This document shows positions 23,948-32,797 of a stretch of DNA of 64,000 nt, piece by piece (position 1 is the stretch's first letter; each line of letters opens with the position of its first letter). A model generated the notes under the pieces. It was not told the origin of the DNA and did no database searches. It saw only the letters and a list, made by a program, of their open reading frames with translations. This DNA is from an uncultured Clostridia bacterium (lineage in GTDB: Bacteria; Bacillota; Clostridia; Oscillospirales; Ruminococcaceae): contig CANDVA010000004.1 in NCBI GenBank assembly GCA_947389015.1, positions 124,001-188,000 on the forward strand, read 5' to 3'. Position numbers and translations under genes: made by a program.

Positions 23948-25495
23948 TTACATCATAGGCGAGAATAAGCGCAGCAGCGCCCTGCCGACGCGTACGAAAA
24001 AATTCACGTTAAGGCAATCCTCGTAAGTGACCTCCCGACACTCCTCAAGAGTTTTCAGATAGTCCGCCTTCACGTCGAGTACGCAGTCGGTCTTGTACAT
24101 CCATGTCGCGCACTCAAAGTGCAGATACAAACTGCGGAAGTCAAGATTTATTGTTCCGACTACGGCAACGCTGTCGTCCGATACGAAATTTTTCGCGTGA
24201 ATAAACCCGGGGGTGTACTCATATATCTTCACACCGAGCTTAGTCAGCTTTTTATAATACGCCCTCGTGACCGCGTGGACGAACCACTTATCGGCGATAT
24301 GCGGCGTGATTATACGCACGTCGACGCCGCTCTTAGCCGCCAGAGTGAGCGCGGTCACCATTTCGTTGTCAATAATAAGATACGGCGTGGTAATGTATAC
24401 ATAATCCTTAGCGTCGTTGATAATGTTCATATAGACGTTTTCGCCGACCGGCTCATCGTCAAGCGGACTGTCGGTGTACGGGATAACGTAGCCGCCGCTC
24501 TTATAAGGCGCAATATCGTTCGCACGCGGCATATAATAGTCGTAGGACGCGGGCTTGGAATTGTTGAGGTAGTTCCACATAGTGAGGAACATCATTGTAA
24601 AGCTCCACACCGCCTCCCCCTTCAGCATAACCGCCGTATCCTTCCAGTGACCGTGCTTTTCGTAAGCATTGATGTATTCGTCCGCGAGGTTAATGCCTCC
24701 GTTGAACGCCGTATGCCCGTCGATAACGAGTATCTTGCGGTGATCGCGGTTGTTCATCTTTGCCGACCATATGGGCTTGAACTCGTTAAACACCTTGCAG
24801 CGTATACCCTTTTTCTCCAGCTGATCGTAGTATCTGTACGGCAAAGTCAGCAGACAGCCTATATCGTCATACACAACTCTGACGTCGACACCCTCCTTGA
24901 CCTTGCGCTCAAGAATTTCAAGGACGGTATTCCACATCTTGCCCTCTTGGATTATGAAATACTCAAGAAAAATAAAGCGCTCCGCCTTTTCAAGCTCACC
25001 TATAAGAGCCTCGAATTTTGCTTCTCCGCTCGGGAAATAGGTGGTCGAGGTGTTTGTATACACGGGATAGCCGCCGAAACGGTACAGATACCGCGCCTGT
25101 TTTTCAACGGTACGCACGTCGTCGCATAGATTTTGAACGAGCTCTTCATTCTGCGGCAGGAGAAGATGCTCCTCCTCGTTGAAACGGTTCATTCGCTTTC
25201 TCAATCGGTCGCCCGAGTGACTGTTCCCGAAAAAGATAAAAAACATCACGCCGAATATCGGGAACGACAATATCGGTATTATCCACGCGATCTTGTAGCT
25301 CGGGTTCATATCTGAATTAACGATCAGCAGCGCGATAATGACCGCAATGATCTCAAAAACAAGGTACGAGTACGTATACATCGTTCCAAGCGTCCAGAAA
25401 AGCGAAATCAGATAACCCACCTGAAACACTATGCCGATAATACAGACTGTGGTTCTGTTGAATATTCTCTTTAAAATCTTTGTCCAAAAGTTCAT
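23948..25495 (-). CDS. cls: Cardiolipin synthase
   Basis: Phospholipase-D-type enzyme that makes cardiolipin from two phosphatidylglycerols. It has 515 residues. Two N-terminal membrane segments (about 12-65) precede two HKD motifs: HRKILVIDGHTAFNGGINL and HAKNFVSDDSVAVVGTINLD. Length and layout match clostridial Cls. A TTGAAT-N17-TATAAT promoter lies upstream. It is a monocistronic unit. Confidence 0.94.
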   Translation of the reverse strand: MNFWTKILKRIFNRTTVCIIGIVFQVGYLISLFWTLGTMYTYSYLVFEIIAVIIALLIVNSDMNPSYKIAWIIPILSFPIFGVMFFIFFGNSHSGDRLRKRMNRFNEEEHLLLPQNEELVQNLCDDVRTVEKQARYLYRFGGYPVYTNTSTTYFPSGEAKFEALIGELEKAERFIFLEYFIIQEGKMWNTVLEILERKVKEGVDVRVVYDDIGCLLTLPYRYYDQLEKKGIRCKVFNEFKPIWSAKMNNRDHRKILVIDGHTAFNGGINLADEYINAYEKHGHWKDTAVMLKGEAVWSFTMMFLTMWNYLNNSKPASYDYYMPRANDIAPYKSGGYVIPYTDSPLDDEPVGENVYMNIINDAKDYVYITTPYLIIDNEMVTALTLAAKSGVDVRIITPHIADKWFVHAVTRAYYKKLTKLGVKIYEYTPGFIHAKNFVSDDSVAVVGTINLDFRSLYLHFECATWMYKTDCVLDVKADYLKTLEECREVTYEDCLNVNFFVRVGRALLRLFSPMM

Positions 25496-25548
25496 TTTAC
25501 GTCACCTTACTTTATAAAAACACCGTTTTATATATATTTCTACAAAGT

Positions 25549-25577
25549 ATTATATCACAAGCGTGAAAAAAATTCAA
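25549..25577 (-). promoter_or_regulatory. Promoter of cls
   Basis: Minus strand TTGAAT (25572-25577), 17-nt spacer, TATAAT (25549-25554). Confidence 0.7.
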
Positions 25578-25597
25578 GAAAAAATTATGTGAAAATT

Positions 25598-25621
25598 AAA
25601 AGGGCGATCCGCAGACCGCCC
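25598..25621 (-). terminator. Terminator of the spoVB-divIC cluster
   Basis: Minus strand GGGCGGTC-TGCG-GATCGCCC stem (one G-U pair) followed by TTTTAATTTT, just after the divIC-like stop. Confidence 0.85.
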
Positions 25622-25627
25622 ACCGTA

Positions 25628-25981
25628 TTATTGTTCGGTACCGCCTGCCGAAGGAACCACATAGATTATCCTCTCGTCGGCGTTCGCGAAATCAAGCTTG
25701 TCGCGCGCGATATCCTCAATGTACTCGTCTAAGCTCTCATTGCTTTTAAGATACCCGTCGATCTGCTCGTTCCTCGCCTTGACGGCGTTCGTCTCGGCAA
25801 CAAGCTGCTCGTAACGCTCCATATTATTATTTATCGCGATATTGTCCGAAATTATGGAATACGCAACGTATACGGCGGCTACAAGCACCGCCGCGCCCGC
25901 AAGAAAGCGAACAAGTCCGTGCCGCTTCTTATTTTCACGAGCTTCTTTTGACCGTAGCCTTAATGACATGAACTTCTTCAC
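25628..25981 (-). CDS. divIC: FtsB/DivIC-family septum formation initiator
   Basis: Bitopic division protein of 117 residues: basic cytoplasmic N-terminus (about 1-25), one membrane helix (LVRFLAGAAVLVAAVYVAYSI), then a coiled coil (NNNMERYEQLVAETNAVKARNEQI) and the conserved ARDKLDFANADERI end. Length and position (after yabQ) match DivIC. GTG 25981 and ATG 25969 are both possible starts; either overlaps the end of yabQ by 35-47 nt. Last gene before a terminator. Confidence 0.9.
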   Translation of the reverse strand: MKKFMSLRLRSKEARENKKRHGLVRFLAGAAVLVAAVYVAYSIISDNIAINNNMERYEQLVAETNAVKARNEQIDGYLKSNESLDEYIEDIARDKLDFANADERIIYVVPSAGGTEQ

Positions 25982-26477
25982 TCTCCCCCATTTTATCTAG
26001 TCTGTTTTTATTATACAACCTTTTGTGCCTTGATTGCAAGCGTTTGGAATGATTTTCCTGAACATTGTCCAAATGTTTGGATATTTCACCAAATAGCACC
26101 CTTGATTTCTGTGCAATAATTCCAAACATTTTATGCGCACAATCACCGATTTTGTGTATCAGTCTCCCGATCGTCTTACGCCACGCTATCGACGCCGCGC
26201 TCTCGGCAAGGTTCAATATTCTGCCGATAGTCACGATATAGGTAAAAACACCCGCGCCAAAGCCCAGTACCGTATAAACTCGCACGTAATTTCCCAGCGA
26301 CTCCGAGAGCTTGAAAACAGCCGCCGCCGCCAGCATAAAGAACGCGATATCGCATACGAATACCGCCGCACCGAACCGCAGAATAAGCCGCACGATACGC
26401 AGCGCCTCATATACCAGACCGAAAACCAGTCCGACCGCGAACGCGATCATAAAGCAATCGGGAATTGAATAGCTCAT
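25935..26477 (-). CDS. yabQ: Spore cortex biosynthesis protein YabQ
   Basis: Sporulation membrane protein needed for spore cortex formation. It has 180 residues. Several N-terminal membrane helices (CFMIAFAVGLVFGLVYEALRIVR..., GAGVFTYIVTIG) are followed by a long basic cytoplasmic tail (SKRLQSRHKRLYNKNR). The order yabP-yabQ-divIC is as in Bacillus. Its 3' end overlaps divIC out of frame. Confidence 0.88.
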   Translation of the reverse strand: MSYSIPDCFMIAFAVGLVFGLVYEALRIVRLILRFGAAVFVCDIAFFMLAAAAVFKLSESLGNYVRVYTVLGFGAGVFTYIVTIGRILNLAESAASIAWRKTIGRLIHKIGDCAHKMFGIIAQKSRVLFGEISKHLDNVQENHSKRLQSRHKRLYNKNRLDKMGESEEVHVIKATVKRSS

Positions 26478-26492
26478 TTTTCCTCCAAATCA

Positions 26493-26765
26493 TTATCTGA
26501 ACAGCTTTTTTACGGGTCCGTCGAGCACGCTGTGGCGGTTGTACGAGATCGAATTCACGCAGCCCGTCATCGAAAAGTCTCCGCTCTCCGCTTCAAGCAT
26601 TATAACGTGGAGATCGTCGCCCTTGATTATAAGCTCGCCCATTACCGTGCTGAGGACTATGCGGCTTTCCGTAAAGCTGTCAATGTCCTTTACGCCCGAT
26701 ATCCGCAGGTTTTTTCGATTCTCCATAATGATATTGTGAGGAACAGCCGTTGTTACCTTCTGCAT
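26493..26765 (-). CDS. yabP: Sporulation protein YabP
   Basis: Small sporulation protein of 90 residues (YabP/YqfC family), forming a beta-rich domain: NIIMENRKNLRISGVKDIDSF and LSTVMGELIIKGDDLHVIML match the family. Gene context rqcP-yabP-yabQ confirms it. Required for spore morphogenesis in Bacillus; molecular role uncertain. GGAGGT lies upstream. Confidence 0.92.
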   Translation of the reverse strand: MQKVTTAVPHNIIMENRKNLRISGVKDIDSFTESRIVLSTVMGELIIKGDDLHVIMLEAESGDFSMTGCVNSISYNRHSVLDGPVKKLFR

Positions 26766-26841
26766 AAAAATACCTCCTGCCTGTCTTTTTAACTAATATA
26801 TTCGACAAGCGGGAAAAATATGTCAATAGTAAGCGCAGCGC

Positions 26842-27078
26842 CTATACAACCTCATAAAGTGCCGCAGCTTCCTCCTTTTTGGTGTAATCCTTAACGTCAA
26901 GCACACGCACCTTAAGCGGCTTTCCGATAATTATCTCGATTATGTCGCCTGTTTTGACCTCGTAAGACGCGCGGGCAGCCTTACCGTTAACAAGCACCTT
27001 TTCCGCGTCGCAAGCCTCGTTCGCGACTGTCCTGCGCTTTATCAGACGCGAGACCTTCAGATATTTATCCAATCTCAT
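26842..27078 (-). CDS. rqcP: S4-domain RNA-binding protein RqcP (YabO/HslR-like)
   Basis: Ribosome-associated quality-control factor that works with RqcH during C-terminal tailing of stalled chains (known in Bacillus). It has 78 residues from ATG 27078, which has GGAGG 6 nt upstream; the longer track ORF starts inside a terminator hairpin. The S4 RNA-binding motif is MRLDKYLKVSRLIKRRTVA followed by VLVNGKAARASYEVKTGDII. Sits between hup and yabP as in other Firmicutes. Confidence 0.92.
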   Translation of the reverse strand: MRLDKYLKVSRLIKRRTVANEACDAEKVLVNGKAARASYEVKTGDIIEIIIGKPLKVRVLDVKDYTKKEEAAALYEVV

Positions 27079-27094
27079 ATATACCTCCAATAAC

Positions 27095-27120
27095 AAAAAG
27101 CGGCGGGGCAAACCCGCCGC
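27095..27120 (-). terminator. Terminator after hup
   Basis: Minus strand GCGGCGGG/CCCGCCGC stem with a five-nt loop followed by TTTTTG. It lies between hup and rqcP and may attenuate read-through rather than block it. Confidence 0.85.
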
Positions 27121-27201
27121 TGATCGTGTACCGAAGCGTATTCACACCGATCCGAATGTTTCGGGCAACGTGAACACGCTCCGACAGTAATTCAAACAAA
27201 A

Positions 27202-27480
27202 TTACTTGCCGGTAACAGCGTCCTTGAGACCTCTGCCTGCCTTGAAAGCGGGAACCTTTGTAGCCGCGATCTTGATCTTCTTCTTGGTGCGGGGGTTAAT
27301 GCCGTCTCTTGCCGCACGCTCACGAACCTCAAAGGTACCAAAGCCAACGAGCTGAATGGACTCACCCTTTGCGAGAGTTTCGGATATTGTAGAGATAACA
27401 GCTGCGATAGCCTTCTCTGTATCCTTCTTGCTGAGTTCAGCCTTTGCTGCTACTGCCGCTACTAATTCTGCCTTTGTCAT
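27202..27480 (-). CDS. hup: HU-family DNA-binding protein
   Basis: Nucleoid-associated protein that bends and compacts DNA. It has 92 residues from ATG 27480 with GGAGG upstream; the longer track start overlaps mazG. It begins [20 protein letters not shown], contains [19 protein letters not shown] (DNA-binding arm with the conserved NPRT) and ends in [13 protein letters not shown]. Standard length and context. Confidence 0.96.
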   Translation of the reverse strand: MTKAELVAAVAAKAELSKKDTEKAIAAVISTISETLAKGESIQLVGFGTFEVRERAARDGINPRTKKKIKIAATKVPAFKAGRGLKDAVTGK

Positions 27481-27532
27481 GTTGTTAAAACCTCCAAAAA
27501 ATTCTATATATCTAACGGTCAGGGATAGACCG

Positions 27533-28330
27533 CTAAAGACCCGCGGAAAACAAGCTGTCGGCAATACGGCTCAACTCCTCACCTGAGAGCTTGTCCAAAG
27601 AGCCGCCGTTTTGCAGCGCTTGATTTTCGATAGTTCTAAATCCCATTATAAACCCATTTGTTGAATATGTCAAGGCTTTTTCGCCATCGATCTTTAAAAT
27701 TCTGTCTAAATTACAAAAACTTAACAAGATATTACCGAGTATCTGTTGATTATGCGCAATATTTTCGTCAGCATCGGCGACTTTAAGCTCATCGAGCGCG
27801 CTTTTTATCCTGTCGATAAAAACGTCCGCGCCGTTAATTGGAAGCCCCGCTCTTGCCGCGCGCTTGCACACCTTTTCACTCCTCAGCAGCGCAGGAAAGG
27901 TTTTCGGTACGCTTTCGAGCGTTTCCGCCGACGTTTCCTGATGCTTGCTCTTTTTCTTGAGCGCGTCCCAATTCTTCAGAACTTCTTCCTCGGTGTCGGC
28001 TTTCACCGTACCGAATACGTGAGGATGTCTGTAAACAAGCTTTTGACAGATGTCGTTGCACACGTCGTCGAAATTGAAATTACCCTGCTCGGTCTCGATC
28101 TGCGAATGGAACACCACCTGCATAAGCAGGTCGCCCAACTCCTCGCGGAGCATTTCGGGACTGTTGGCGTCAATCCCCTCGCACACCTCGTAAGCCTCCT
28201 CGATAAGATCCGTGCGTATGCTTTCGTGCGTCTGTACCTTATCCCAAGGGCAGCCGTTCTCCGAGCGCAGTATCTTCATGATATGCAGGAGGTCGTCGAT
28301 AGTATATCGGTTTTTGAACTCAAATTCCAA
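27533..28330 (-). CDS. mazG: Nucleoside triphosphate pyrophosphohydrolase MazG
   Basis: Hydrolyses (d)NTPs to monophosphates and PPi, probably for pool cleansing. It has 265 residues with two MazG domains: the first has the metal-binding [10 protein letters not shown] and [13 protein letters not shown] (ExxE-12-ExxD), the second is more diverged. [14 protein letters not shown] is the family start motif. TTG start with a weak GAAGGG site. In Bacillus the equivalent is the YabN MazG part; no methylase domain is fused here. Confidence 0.93.
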   Translation of the reverse strand: MEFEFKNRYTIDDLLHIMKILRSENGCPWDKVQTHESIRTDLIEEAYEVCEGIDANSPEMLREELGDLLMQVVFHSQIETEQGNFNFDDVCNDICQKLVYRHPHVFGTVKADTEEEVLKNWDALKKKSKHQETSAETLESVPKTFPALLRSEKVCKRAARAGLPINGADVFIDRIKSALDELKVADADENIAHNQQILGNILLSFCNLDRILKIDGEKALTYSTNGFIMGFRTIENQALQNGGSLDKLSGEELSRIADSLFSAGL

Positions 28331-28386
28331 AACCCTTCAACCCCTCTCCAAAAACAGTCTGCCCTACTATATTACCCTATTTTACG

Positions 28387-30090
28387 CTATTTTGCAAGAG
28401 GTTTTTTGAATTTTTTTACATTTTTCCGCTTTATTATGCCACTTGTACGAAAAACGCCGCTTAAAATCAGTAATATTGCATAAACAAAAGCTCCCGTGAT
28501 TGTTGAAAAAATGACGTTTGCGGTTGAACCTACCGTTCCGCTAAGCATTTCGTGGGCGATAAAAGCGGCAAATCCGCAGCATATACCGCAGACCAGCGGA
28601 GGAGCTACAGCTTTAAAAATGCCGATTTTTTGCGGCAGGTGCTTTCGGAGCGCTATCGTTCCGCCGACGGTCATAAAAACGTAGCCGATAACGCTCGACA
28701 GCGCCGCTCCCGCGATGTTCAGACGAGGTATCGAGATAAGCAGCGGATTGAGCAGCAGCTTGATCAGCACCGAACCTATCATCAGTACGAGCGGGATATG
28801 CGCTTTGTTGATCGATTGGAATATACCGAACATCGCCGAGGACATCACCATAAACAGCCCTCCCATGCAAAGGATTATGAACGAATTAAGGCAGACGGAT
28901 ATCTCGGCCGCACGGGTCTTATAAAGCATAGACAATATCGGCTTTGCGAGCGCCGCCGCGCCGAAGCACGCGGGACAGGCTATCACCGCGCCCGCGCGGA
29001 GCTGTAACGCTATCTTATCAGACAGCGCGTCGCTGTCGCCGCGCTCCCACGCGGCGGCTATCTCGGGGGCTGCGGTCTTTTCGGTCATACCCGCGAACGA
29101 CGGTATCAGCATAAACAGCGACATCGCTATACCCGTATAGCTCCCGTACATAAAGTTGGGCAAGCCCGCAAGCCCTCCGCAGTCGGCGTAGATACCGCCG
29201 AACGCCGCGTTAAAGAATTCAGGGTTCTCGGCTGCCGAAACGGACAGTGTGCGCGTCACCGTGAGCAGATCAACGAACGATACGCAGTTCATCACCAGCG
29301 CGGATGCGGCTATCGGAGCGGTCTCCTTCAATAACTGAACGCATATGCTGCGACAGCGATAGGTGCAGCGCGGCGGCAGGGTCTCCCTGTTGCGGTCTCT
29401 GCGCTCGTTGAGCACAAGCGTTATCAAGCCGAAAAGCTCGCTTATGCTCACCGCGAGTATCGCGCCCGCTGCGGCATAAGGGAGCGCGGCGTTGTACGCC
29501 TGCTCGACGGTAGCCGCGTTTGTCCCGAATACGCTCCTGCCGCTGTAAAACGCGCTCTTCGCGTAGAAAATGACCGCGTAGGAGATACCCAGACCGAAAA
29601 CCGCCCTCGACACCGCCTCGGCTATTGAAGCCGCCGCCGAGGGCATTACGTCCGATAATCCCTCGCGGTATCCGCGCAGCACCGACGCCGTACAGCACAG
29701 CATTACCGCGGGAGAAATGCAGATAACCGCGAGAGTGCTCTGCGGCGAACAGGCGATATGCTTGGAAAACGGCACGGCGAACACCGCCACGGCGGCAGTA
29801 CCGAGCAGACCTATCACCGAGAAAATTATCAGCGCGTAACGGCGCACGGCGGCGGCATACTGTCTGTTTCCGGTCGCGGCGCTGCGGGCAGTGGTACGCA
29901 TTATCACGGTCGGAACGCCCGCGGCGGTCAGCGCGAATATCGGCGAATACAGCCCGTAGGCGGTGGAAAAATATCCCATTCCCGTACCGCCAAGCAGATT
30001 AGCCAATGGTATCTTGAACAGTGCGCCGACTATTTTTGTAATTGCCATTGCCGCGAAGAGTATCGCGGTGTTTTTGATGTATCGGGTCAT
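28387..30090 (-). CDS. spoVB: SpoVB/MurJ-like MOP-superfamily flippase
   Basis: Polytopic membrane protein (567 residues, about 14 helices) of the polysaccharide-transporter group that includes SpoVB/YabM, likely flipping lipid-linked cell-wall or cortex precursors. The N-terminus ILFAAMAITKIVGALFKIPL with LLGGTGMGYFSTAYGLY is characteristic. I chose ATG 30090 (AAAGGA 8 nt upstream) over the track start. It heads the conserved sporulation/division cluster, so SpoVB/YabM is favoured over general MurJ, but the two are hard to separate. Confidence 0.85.
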   Translation of the reverse strand: MTRYIKNTAILFAAMAITKIVGALFKIPLANLLGGTGMGYFSTAYGLYSPIFALTAAGVPTVIMRTTARSAATGNRQYAAAVRRYALIIFSVIGLLGTAAVAVFAVPFSKHIACSPQSTLAVICISPAVMLCCTASVLRGYREGLSDVMPSAAASIAEAVSRAVFGLGISYAVIFYAKSAFYSGRSVFGTNAATVEQAYNAALPYAAAGAILAVSISELFGLITLVLNERRDRNRETLPPRCTYRCRSICVQLLKETAPIAASALVMNCVSFVDLLTVTRTLSVSAAENPEFFNAAFGGIYADCGGLAGLPNFMYGSYTGIAMSLFMLIPSFAGMTEKTAAPEIAAAWERGDSDALSDKIALQLRAGAVIACPACFGAAALAKPILSMLYKTRAAEISVCLNSFIILCMGGLFMVMSSAMFGIFQSINKAHIPLVLMIGSVLIKLLLNPLLISIPRLNIAGAALSSVIGYVFMTVGGTIALRKHLPQKIGIFKAVAPPLVCGICCGFAAFIAHEMLSGTVGSTANVIFSTITGAFVYAILLILSGVFRTSGIIKRKNVKKFKKPLAK

Positions 30091-30165
30091 AATTTTCGTC
30101 CTTTCGGCAATTTGTACATATGCTTGTACCAATTATATTGCCCAAAGTATGAAAATATGATAGCA

Positions 30166-30372
30166 TCAGAAATAGAACAGCTCCTCAAACTTCTTGTCAA
30201 GCGCTATGCACAGTATAAGCGCGAGCTTTGCGGTCGGGTTGAACTGACCCGTCTCAATGGAGCTTATCGTGTTGCGCGAAACGCCCACCGCCTCGGCAAG
30301 CCCGGTCTGCGACATCCCCTTTTCGGCTCGGGCTTGCTTGAGATTGTTTTTCAGTATCAACTTATCTTCCAT
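30166..30372 (-). CDS. XRE-family HTH regulator (small)
   Basis: A 68-residue protein that is almost only an HTH_3 domain: LKQARAEKGMSQTGLAEAVGVSRNTISSIETGQFNPTAKLAL. Related to small YozG/YvaO-like regulators. Its ATG overlaps the stop of the preceding DUF6442-like gene by 11 nt, so it is the last gene of that operon. The three palindromes at the operon promoter are its probable binding sites. Confidence 0.88.
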   Translation of the reverse strand: MEDKLILKNNLKQARAEKGMSQTGLAEAVGVSRNTISSIETGQFNPTAKLALILCIALDKKFEELFYF

Positions 30373-30688
30373 TCCACACCCCGAAAAATTCGGCGAAATA
30401 GAGCAGAGTAAACATCACTCCCGCAATGCCGAAGGCTATGCCTTGGAAAAAGTAAAGATAGCTCTTGACTTTCGAGCATCGATAAAAGCTGCCTACGGAG
30501 ATCGCGAGATTTATCGTTGCAATATGATCCCAGACGGACTGACCTTGCACAAAGCGGGTAAACGAAAATACGATACAGCACACGATAAGCACAACGATTA
30601 TCCACAGCATAGATTTATCGTTGAAATGCTGCTCCATTTCGTCAGACTGCTCCGCTCTCGCCTTTTCGAGTATTTCTTCCTTTTTCAT
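30362..30688 (-). CDS. DUF6442-like small membrane protein, copy 3
   Basis: A 108-residue membrane protein. It shares the N-terminus MKKEEILEKARAE with its two neighbours, then has about four hydrophobic segments. It resembles DUF6442/DUF2178-type proteins that occur with small XRE regulators; function unknown. The last three codons overlap the HTH gene. Confidence 0.75.
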   Translation of the reverse strand: MKKEEILEKARAEQSDEMEQHFNDKSMLWIIVVLIVCCIVFSFTRFVQGQSVWDHIATINLAISVGSFYRCSKVKSYLYFFQGIAFGIAGVMFTLLYFAEFFGVWNGR

Positions 30689-30698
30689 ATTGCCCTCC

Positions 30699-31004
30699 TT
30701 AACAGTCCATAAAGAACATTACCGCGGCAATAATACCCGACGCGAGCAGTACGATACCCGCGACAAGACACCATTTTTCCTTTGTCTTGACAAATCGGTA
30801 AATATTCCCCGCCGCCGCGGAAAGACATACGACCGAGCTCAAGTCCGCCGCATACATATCGCGGATACTTCTCACTATCATAAATATTCCCGCCGTCAGC
30901 GCCATTACAAAATAAGTCCATCTTGTCGATCTGTCGCTAATAAATACCTCGCGCTCGTCCACCTTTTCAGCTTGCGCCTTTGCCAGAATTTCTTCCTTTT
31001 TCAT
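30699..31004 (-). CDS. DUF6442-like small membrane protein, copy 2
   Basis: A 101-residue paralogue of the flanking genes: same MKKEEILAKAQAE opening, charged linker, about three to four hydrophobic helices. GGAGGG ribosome site; gap of 10 nt to each neighbour. Tandem duplication in an operon with one small HTH regulator. Confidence 0.75.
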   Translation of the reverse strand: MKKEEILAKAQAEKVDEREVFISDRSTRWTYFVMALTAGIFMIVRSIRDMYAADLSSVVCLSAAAGNIYRFVKTKEKWCLVAGIVLLASGIIAAVMFFMDC

Positions 31005-31014
31005 ATTGCCCTCC

Positions 31015-31317
31015 TTAATACCCCATAAAAAATCTTACCGTCGCAAATACTGTCATTGCCGAAAGCACTATACCCAATATCAGCCAGCTGAGTTCTTTCA
31101 GCCTTATAAAGCGGTATATGCAGCACACCGCCGTGGAAAAGCAGACCGTCGCCGTGAGATCCATTATCGGCTCGCCCTCTCCGCGCATACACACGAAAAA
31201 GCCCGCTGCGACCGTCATCGCGATTGTCATCCAGATCGCCGATCTGTCGCGCACGGCGTTCTTCATCTCGTCCTTTTTCTCCGACCTTGCCTTTTCAAGA
31301 ATTTCTTCCTTTTTCAT
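31015..31317 (-). CDS. DUF6442-like small membrane protein, copy 1
   Basis: First gene of the operon; 100 residues from ATG 31317 (GGAGGTG upstream; the track start is nine codons further up without a site). It opens MKKEEILEKARSEKKDEM and carries about four hydrophobic helices. Closest in layout to copies 2 and 3. Transcribed from a promoter saturated with operators. Confidence 0.75.
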   Translation of the reverse strand: MKKEEILEKARSEKKDEMKNAVRDRSAIWMTIAMTVAAGFFVCMRGEGEPIMDLTATVCFSTAVCCIYRFIRLKELSWLILGIVLSAMTVFATVRFFMGY

Positions 31318-31340
31318 ACCGGCACCTCCTAAGGATTTTG

Positions 31341-31412
31341 CCAAGTTTACTTGGTAATCTCATTATAGCACTGCCAAGTTTACTTGTCAAGAGCTTTGCC
31401 AAGTTTTCTTGG
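31341..31412 (-). promoter_or_regulatory. Promoter with three palindromic operators
   Basis: Minus strand TTGACA (31385-31390), 17-nt spacer, TATAAT (31362-31367). Three palindromes match CCAAGTTTACTTGG: 31341-31354 (perfect), 31374-31387 (one end base off, overlapping the -35) and 31399-31412 (CCAAGTTTTCTTGG). They flank and cover the promoter, fitting repression by the HTH protein encoded at the operon end. Confidence 0.88.
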
Positions 31413-31466
31413 AATTTTGTGAATTATATATAATTTCAGATTAATAAAATTATAAATAGTGCACAA

Positions 31467-31497
31467 CAAAAGCGCCGTATCGTTGAAATACGGCGCT
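31467..31497 (-). terminator. Terminator of the esterase gene
   Basis: Minus strand AGCGCCGTAT/ATACGGCGCT 10-bp stem followed by TTTTG, 10 nt past the stop. Confidence 0.85.
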
Positions 31498-31506
31498 ATG
31501 GCGTTT

Positions 31507-32715
31507 TTAAAGCAAAGTTTTAAGATATTCCGCGAGCTTTGCGGCGGCTTTGTCGTGAGTGGTTATCGAGGGGTGCCAGTCGGCGGAGTAGCCGTCGGCA
31601 GCCTGCTGGACGTCGAATTTAAACGTCGAAACGTTGCTGTCGCCAGTCTCGGCGGTGTAATTCTCAACCGCCCGTTCAATATACGGGAACAGTCTGTCGC
31701 CCATTACGCCTAAAGCGCAGACTATCTTGGCGTCAGGATTTTTCGCACGTACTTTTTTCAGGAACTCGGTGTATGCCGCGCCGTACTCCTCCTGACGATC
31801 CTTATGGTTCTGCGTGTAGCTGTCGTCGTTGGTGCCGAGATTGATAACGATAACGTCGGGCTGACGCTTGGAGAAATCCCACTCAATATCGGACGGGGCG
31901 AAGAGACCGTTAGGCGACCATGAATAACCGAGCTTTGTGTAATATTTAGGAAGCGCCTGTTGAGTAACCTTCTTCTCACCGTCGGAATAACCCGAAATAA
32001 TACCGTAGCCGCTAAACGATACCATACTGTAATCAGCATCAAGAGCCTGCGCGGTCTTATACGCGAACGCCTTGGTAACGTCCTCTGTCTTGGTTGAAAA
32101 AGTGTGACTTTTGTCGGGATCGTCCGCGCCATAGCCGCAGGTTATCGAGTCGCCGATAAATTCTATCAGCTTATCCTTGTCGGAAGTGGGTTTTATGGGC
32201 GTGCCCGTTACGTTTATATCCGTGACCGCGATAGTCGAGTGCGGCGACTCGGAAAGCTTTACAAACGTCACTGTGACCTCCCGAGGCTCGTCGCTTTCAA
32301 ATACGGTGTAAAGCTCCTCGTTATGATCCACCATATCGTCGACAACTCGCTCGCCGTTTACGTAAATACCTACTCTCGCGTGACTGTCCGCCATAGCCTC
32401 GCTCGCGCTGTTGCTGTCGCCGACGACCGCTATCGTACACTTCGTACCCGTAAACGTAAACTCGAAGCCCGTGCCCGAAAGTGCGCAGTAAAGCCTGTCA
32501 ATGTCAAAATAGGTTCTGCCGAGCAGCTTTACGTTTTCCTCGGTCGCCTTGTAAACTGTTTCGGTATCCATATCGTTTGCCTCCTCCGTTGTCGAACTGC
32601 CGTAGGACGAAATCGTGCTGTCAGAGTTCTGACGATCTGTGCTGCCGCATCCCGTCAGCATAACAGCGGAGAGCGCCGCGGCGCACAGCGTTAGTATTAA
32701 ATGTCTTGACTTCAC
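31507..32715 (-). CDS. SGNH/CE2-type carbohydrate esterase lipoprotein
   Basis: Secreted, membrane-anchored esterase probably removing acetyl groups from plant polysaccharides. It has 402 residues. Signal peptide with lipobox (LTGCGS, Cys near 23), Ser/Thr-rich linker, an N-terminal beta-sandwich (about 50-175, LLGRTYFDIDRLYCALSG...) as in CE2 enzymes, then the SGNH hydrolase: FIGDSITCGYG (Ser), INLGTNDDS (Asn) and DWHPSITTHDKA (Asp/His). Start codon GTG behind AGGAGG. Single gene with its own promoter and terminator. CE2 acetylxylan esterase is the best guess. Confidence 0.85.
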   Translation of the reverse strand: MKSRHLILTLCAAALSAVMLTGCGSTDRQNSDSTISSYGSSTTEEANDMDTETVYKATEENVKLLGRTYFDIDRLYCALSGTGFEFTFTGTKCTIAVVGDSNSASEAMADSHARVGIYVNGERVVDDMVDHNEELYTVFESDEPREVTVTFVKLSESPHSTIAVTDINVTGTPIKPTSDKDKLIEFIGDSITCGYGADDPDKSHTFSTKTEDVTKAFAYKTAQALDADYSMVSFSGYGIISGYSDGEKKVTQQALPKYYTKLGYSWSPNGLFAPSDIEWDFSKRQPDVIVINLGTNDDSYTQNHKDRQEEYGAAYTEFLKKVRAKNPDAKIVCALGVMGDRLFPYIERAVENYTAETGDSNVSTFKFDVQQAADGYSADWHPSITTHDKAAAKLAEYLKTLL

Positions 32716-32745
32716 TTTAAACCTCCTTAATATAATACTTTTATT

Positions 32746-32774
32746 ATTTTATAACTTTTTGGAGAAAAAGTCAA
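32746..32774 (-). promoter_or_regulatory. Promoter of the esterase gene
   Basis: Minus strand TTGACT (32769-32774), 17-nt spacer, TAAAAT (32746-32751). Confidence 0.65.
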
Positions 32775-32797
32775 GAGGCATTTAGTATATATAACAA

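Noticed and set aside
24119-25129. 336-aa plus-strand ORF
   Set aside because: Shadow of cls on the opposite strand; no ribosome site and the minus frame has clear HKD motifs.
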